NCBI RefSeq assembly: GCF_018332455.1 | Contig: NZ_BOPZ01000001.1 | Coordinates: forward strand, 1 to 64,000 | Direction: 5' to 3' | Source: Clostridium polyendosporum | Lineage (GTDB): Bacteria; Bacillota; Clostridia; Clostridiales; Clostridiaceae | Length of the DNA stretch: 64,000 nt | Shown here: piece by piece, positions 62,875 through 64,000 of the stretch | How the letters are laid out: each line of letters opens with the position of its first letter | Position numbering within the stretch: position 1 is the first letter of the stretch | Made by a program: the position numbers and the translations under genes | Notes under the pieces: model-generated | Told to the model about the DNA's origin: nothing | Database searches by the model: none | The model's input: the letters and a program-made list of their open reading frames with translations, nothing else

Positions 62875-64000
62875 CTACATAACTCCTAAAGCCGATTCTT
62901 CAATAGAATATCCATCTACCGCATATATATTTCCACCATCAAGTTTTAATACTCTGTTACAAATAGCTAGTGCTGAAGGTCTATGGGTGATAATAATACA
63001 GGTTGGATGGTAATCAAGATTTTTAATAGCCTCCAAAACCTTCACTTCCGTATCCATATCAAGAGCAGAAGTGGCTTCATCAAGAATCAATAAAGGCTTT
63101 TGTCGGATTAGAGCTCTAGCTATAACAAGTCTCTGAGCTTGTCCTTCTGATAACCCTATACCATTCTCCCCTATAATAGTAAGTGTTTTATTAGGTAACT
63201 TATCTACAAAATCCCAGGCACAAGCAGCTTTTAGTGCCGATAGTATGTCCTCTTTAGTAGCATTTAGGTTTCCATACTTAAGATTGTCTTCGATAGTACC
63301 TGAGAATAAAGTATTTCCTTGAGGAACGTAAGAAATTTGATGTCGTGTCATTGGTGAAGATTCAATTGACTCATTATCATTTATAAAGTTGATAGAACCA
63401 CTATTACTATTAAGCAAAGCTAGAAGTAGCCTTATAAATGTAGTTTTACCTTCACCTGACGGACCTACTAAAGCAACAATTTCACCAGGAAATATTGTTA
63501 AAGATATATTCTTTAAAATAGGTAAATCTTTGTTATATTCAAACCATACATCTTTATACTCAATAATAGGTGAGTTATATGGTGTAATAGTTGAAGATGA
63601 GAACTCATGATTTTCCAAAGGTAGTTTTTCGATTTCCATAAGTCTTTCTGTTGAAGCATATGAAGTAATGAATTGTGACAGAGAACTAGCTAAACCAGAA
63701 AGCGGCATCTGCACATTAGCTGTTAATTGCAGTAGTGCAGTTAAAGTTCCAAAAGTAGAAACGCCAGCTGAAAGTCTGGAGGTTCCTAAAGCAAATACTA
63801 AAAAGTAAGTGAGCCAATAGCTGAAGTTAATAGTGGAACTGTAAAGAGAGCTTATGCTGCTTCTTGATAAGAAGAGCTTAAGTTTTTTGTTTTGTATTTC
63901 ATTAAACTTAGTTAAGTTATTTTTCTCAAGACAAAAAGTCTTAACTATAAGCATGTTTTGAATTGATTCCTGCATAAAGGATAAATACTTAGATTCATTT
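62875..64000 (-). CDS. ABC exporter (membrane plus ATPase), 5' end beyond the window
   Basis: At least 374 residues are visible; the frame stays open to the edge. It contains the last membrane segments (STINFSYWLTYFLVFALGTS) of an ABC_membrane domain, then an ATPase with Walker A GPSGEGKTT, Q-loop YVPQGNTLFSGTI, a signature changed to LSEGQAQRLVIARAL (E for the second G), Walker B LLILDEATSALD and H-loop THR. The layout is that of a half-size peptide or bacteriocin exporter. Whether a C39 peptidase domain exists cannot be seen. It probably belongs to the same cluster as the nucleotidyltransferase. Confidence 0.9.
   Translation of the reverse strand, partial: NESKYLSFMQESIQNMLIVKTFCLEKNNLTKFNEIQNKKLKLFLSRSSISSLYSSTINFSYWLTYFLVFALGTSRLSAGVSTFGTLTALLQLTANVQMPLSGLASSLSQFITSYASTERLMEIEKLPLENHEFSSSTITPYNSPIIEYKDVWFEYNKDLPILKNISLTIFPGEIVALVGPSGEGKTTFIRLLLALLNSNSGSINFINDNESIESSPMTRHQISYVPQGNTLFSGTIEDNLKYGNLNATKEDILSALKAACAWDFVDKLPNKTLTIIGENGIGLSEGQAQRLVIARALIRQKPLLILDEATSALDMDTEVKVLEAIKNLDYHPTCIIITHRPSALAICNRVLKLDGGNIYAVDGYSIEESALGVM

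Noticed and set aside
1-64000. tRNA, rRNA, CRISPR arrays, prophage or intact transposons
   Set aside because: I looked for the usual sequence marks (TTCGAnTC-type T-loops with CCA ends, regular repeat-spacer arrays, phage structural genes, paired terminal inverted repeats) and found none.

Overview
The window is AT-rich, densely coded DNA from a Firmicute, most likely a Clostridium. The signs are AGGAGG-type ribosome binding sites, AT-rich codon use, many short intrinsic terminators, T-box, purine and PyrR leader RNAs, a Q-rich spore-type protein and an orphan PAS histidine kinase of the clostridial sporulation type. I see no tRNA, rRNA, CRISPR array or intact mobile element.

Layout. 0.5-3 kb: a small membrane protein and an orphan sensor kinase. 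3-5.1 kb (minus strand): BrnQ branched-chain amino acid carrier behind a T-box leader. 5.6-9.4 kb: FAD dehydrogenase, Suv3-like RNA helicase, zinc-ribbon protein. 9.6-11.5 kb: amtB-PII ammonium operon with an overlapping terminator/antiterminator leader. 11.6-14.2 kb: Nudix hydrolase, small proteins, an unassigned structured RNA, a cation diffusion facilitator. 14.6-17.7 kb: two-component system followed by a His-rich surface protein. 18.2-21.5 kb: KimA-like APC transporter and TtcA-like thiolase. 21.8-29 kb: CiaRH-like two-component system and a MacAB-type efflux operon (two membrane-fusion proteins, ATPase, FtsX-type permease), with four TTTAAG boxes at 11-bp spacing in front of the efflux genes. 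29.3-32.7 kb: Q-rich protein, Rieske oxidoreductase, SEC-C/cysteine-cluster protein. 32.8-40.1 kb: nucleobase/nucleoside salvage block (guanine riboswitch-xpt, BMP-type nucleoside ABC transporter, PyrR-site-uracil permease). 40.4-41.9 kb: small ORFs and a secreted coiled-coil protein.

42-61 kb is an exopolysaccharide locus: initiating sugar-phosphate transferase, GDP-mannose to GDP-fucose genes (manC, gmd, fcl), several glycosyltransferases, Wzy-like polymerase, Wzx flippase and two tandem beta-helix proteins. It shows decay and rearrangement. The tyrosine-kinase regulator pair (cpsC/cpsD type) is damaged, one glycosyltransferase and one IS3-type transposase are remnants, and the beta-helix pair shares a near-identical 950-bp block followed by diverged C-termini. 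From 61.6 kb to the edge (minus strand), a PF14907-type nucleotidyltransferase and an ABC exporter look like the downstream end of a RiPP (possibly lasso peptide) cluster lying to the right.

The least explained signals are a family of nine ~72-bp intergenic repeats made of two hairpins whose arms vary in step, the structured RNA near 13.1 kb, the amtB leader, the TTTAAG array and the beta-helix tandem. All assignments were made by eye from the sequence; no database was searched.
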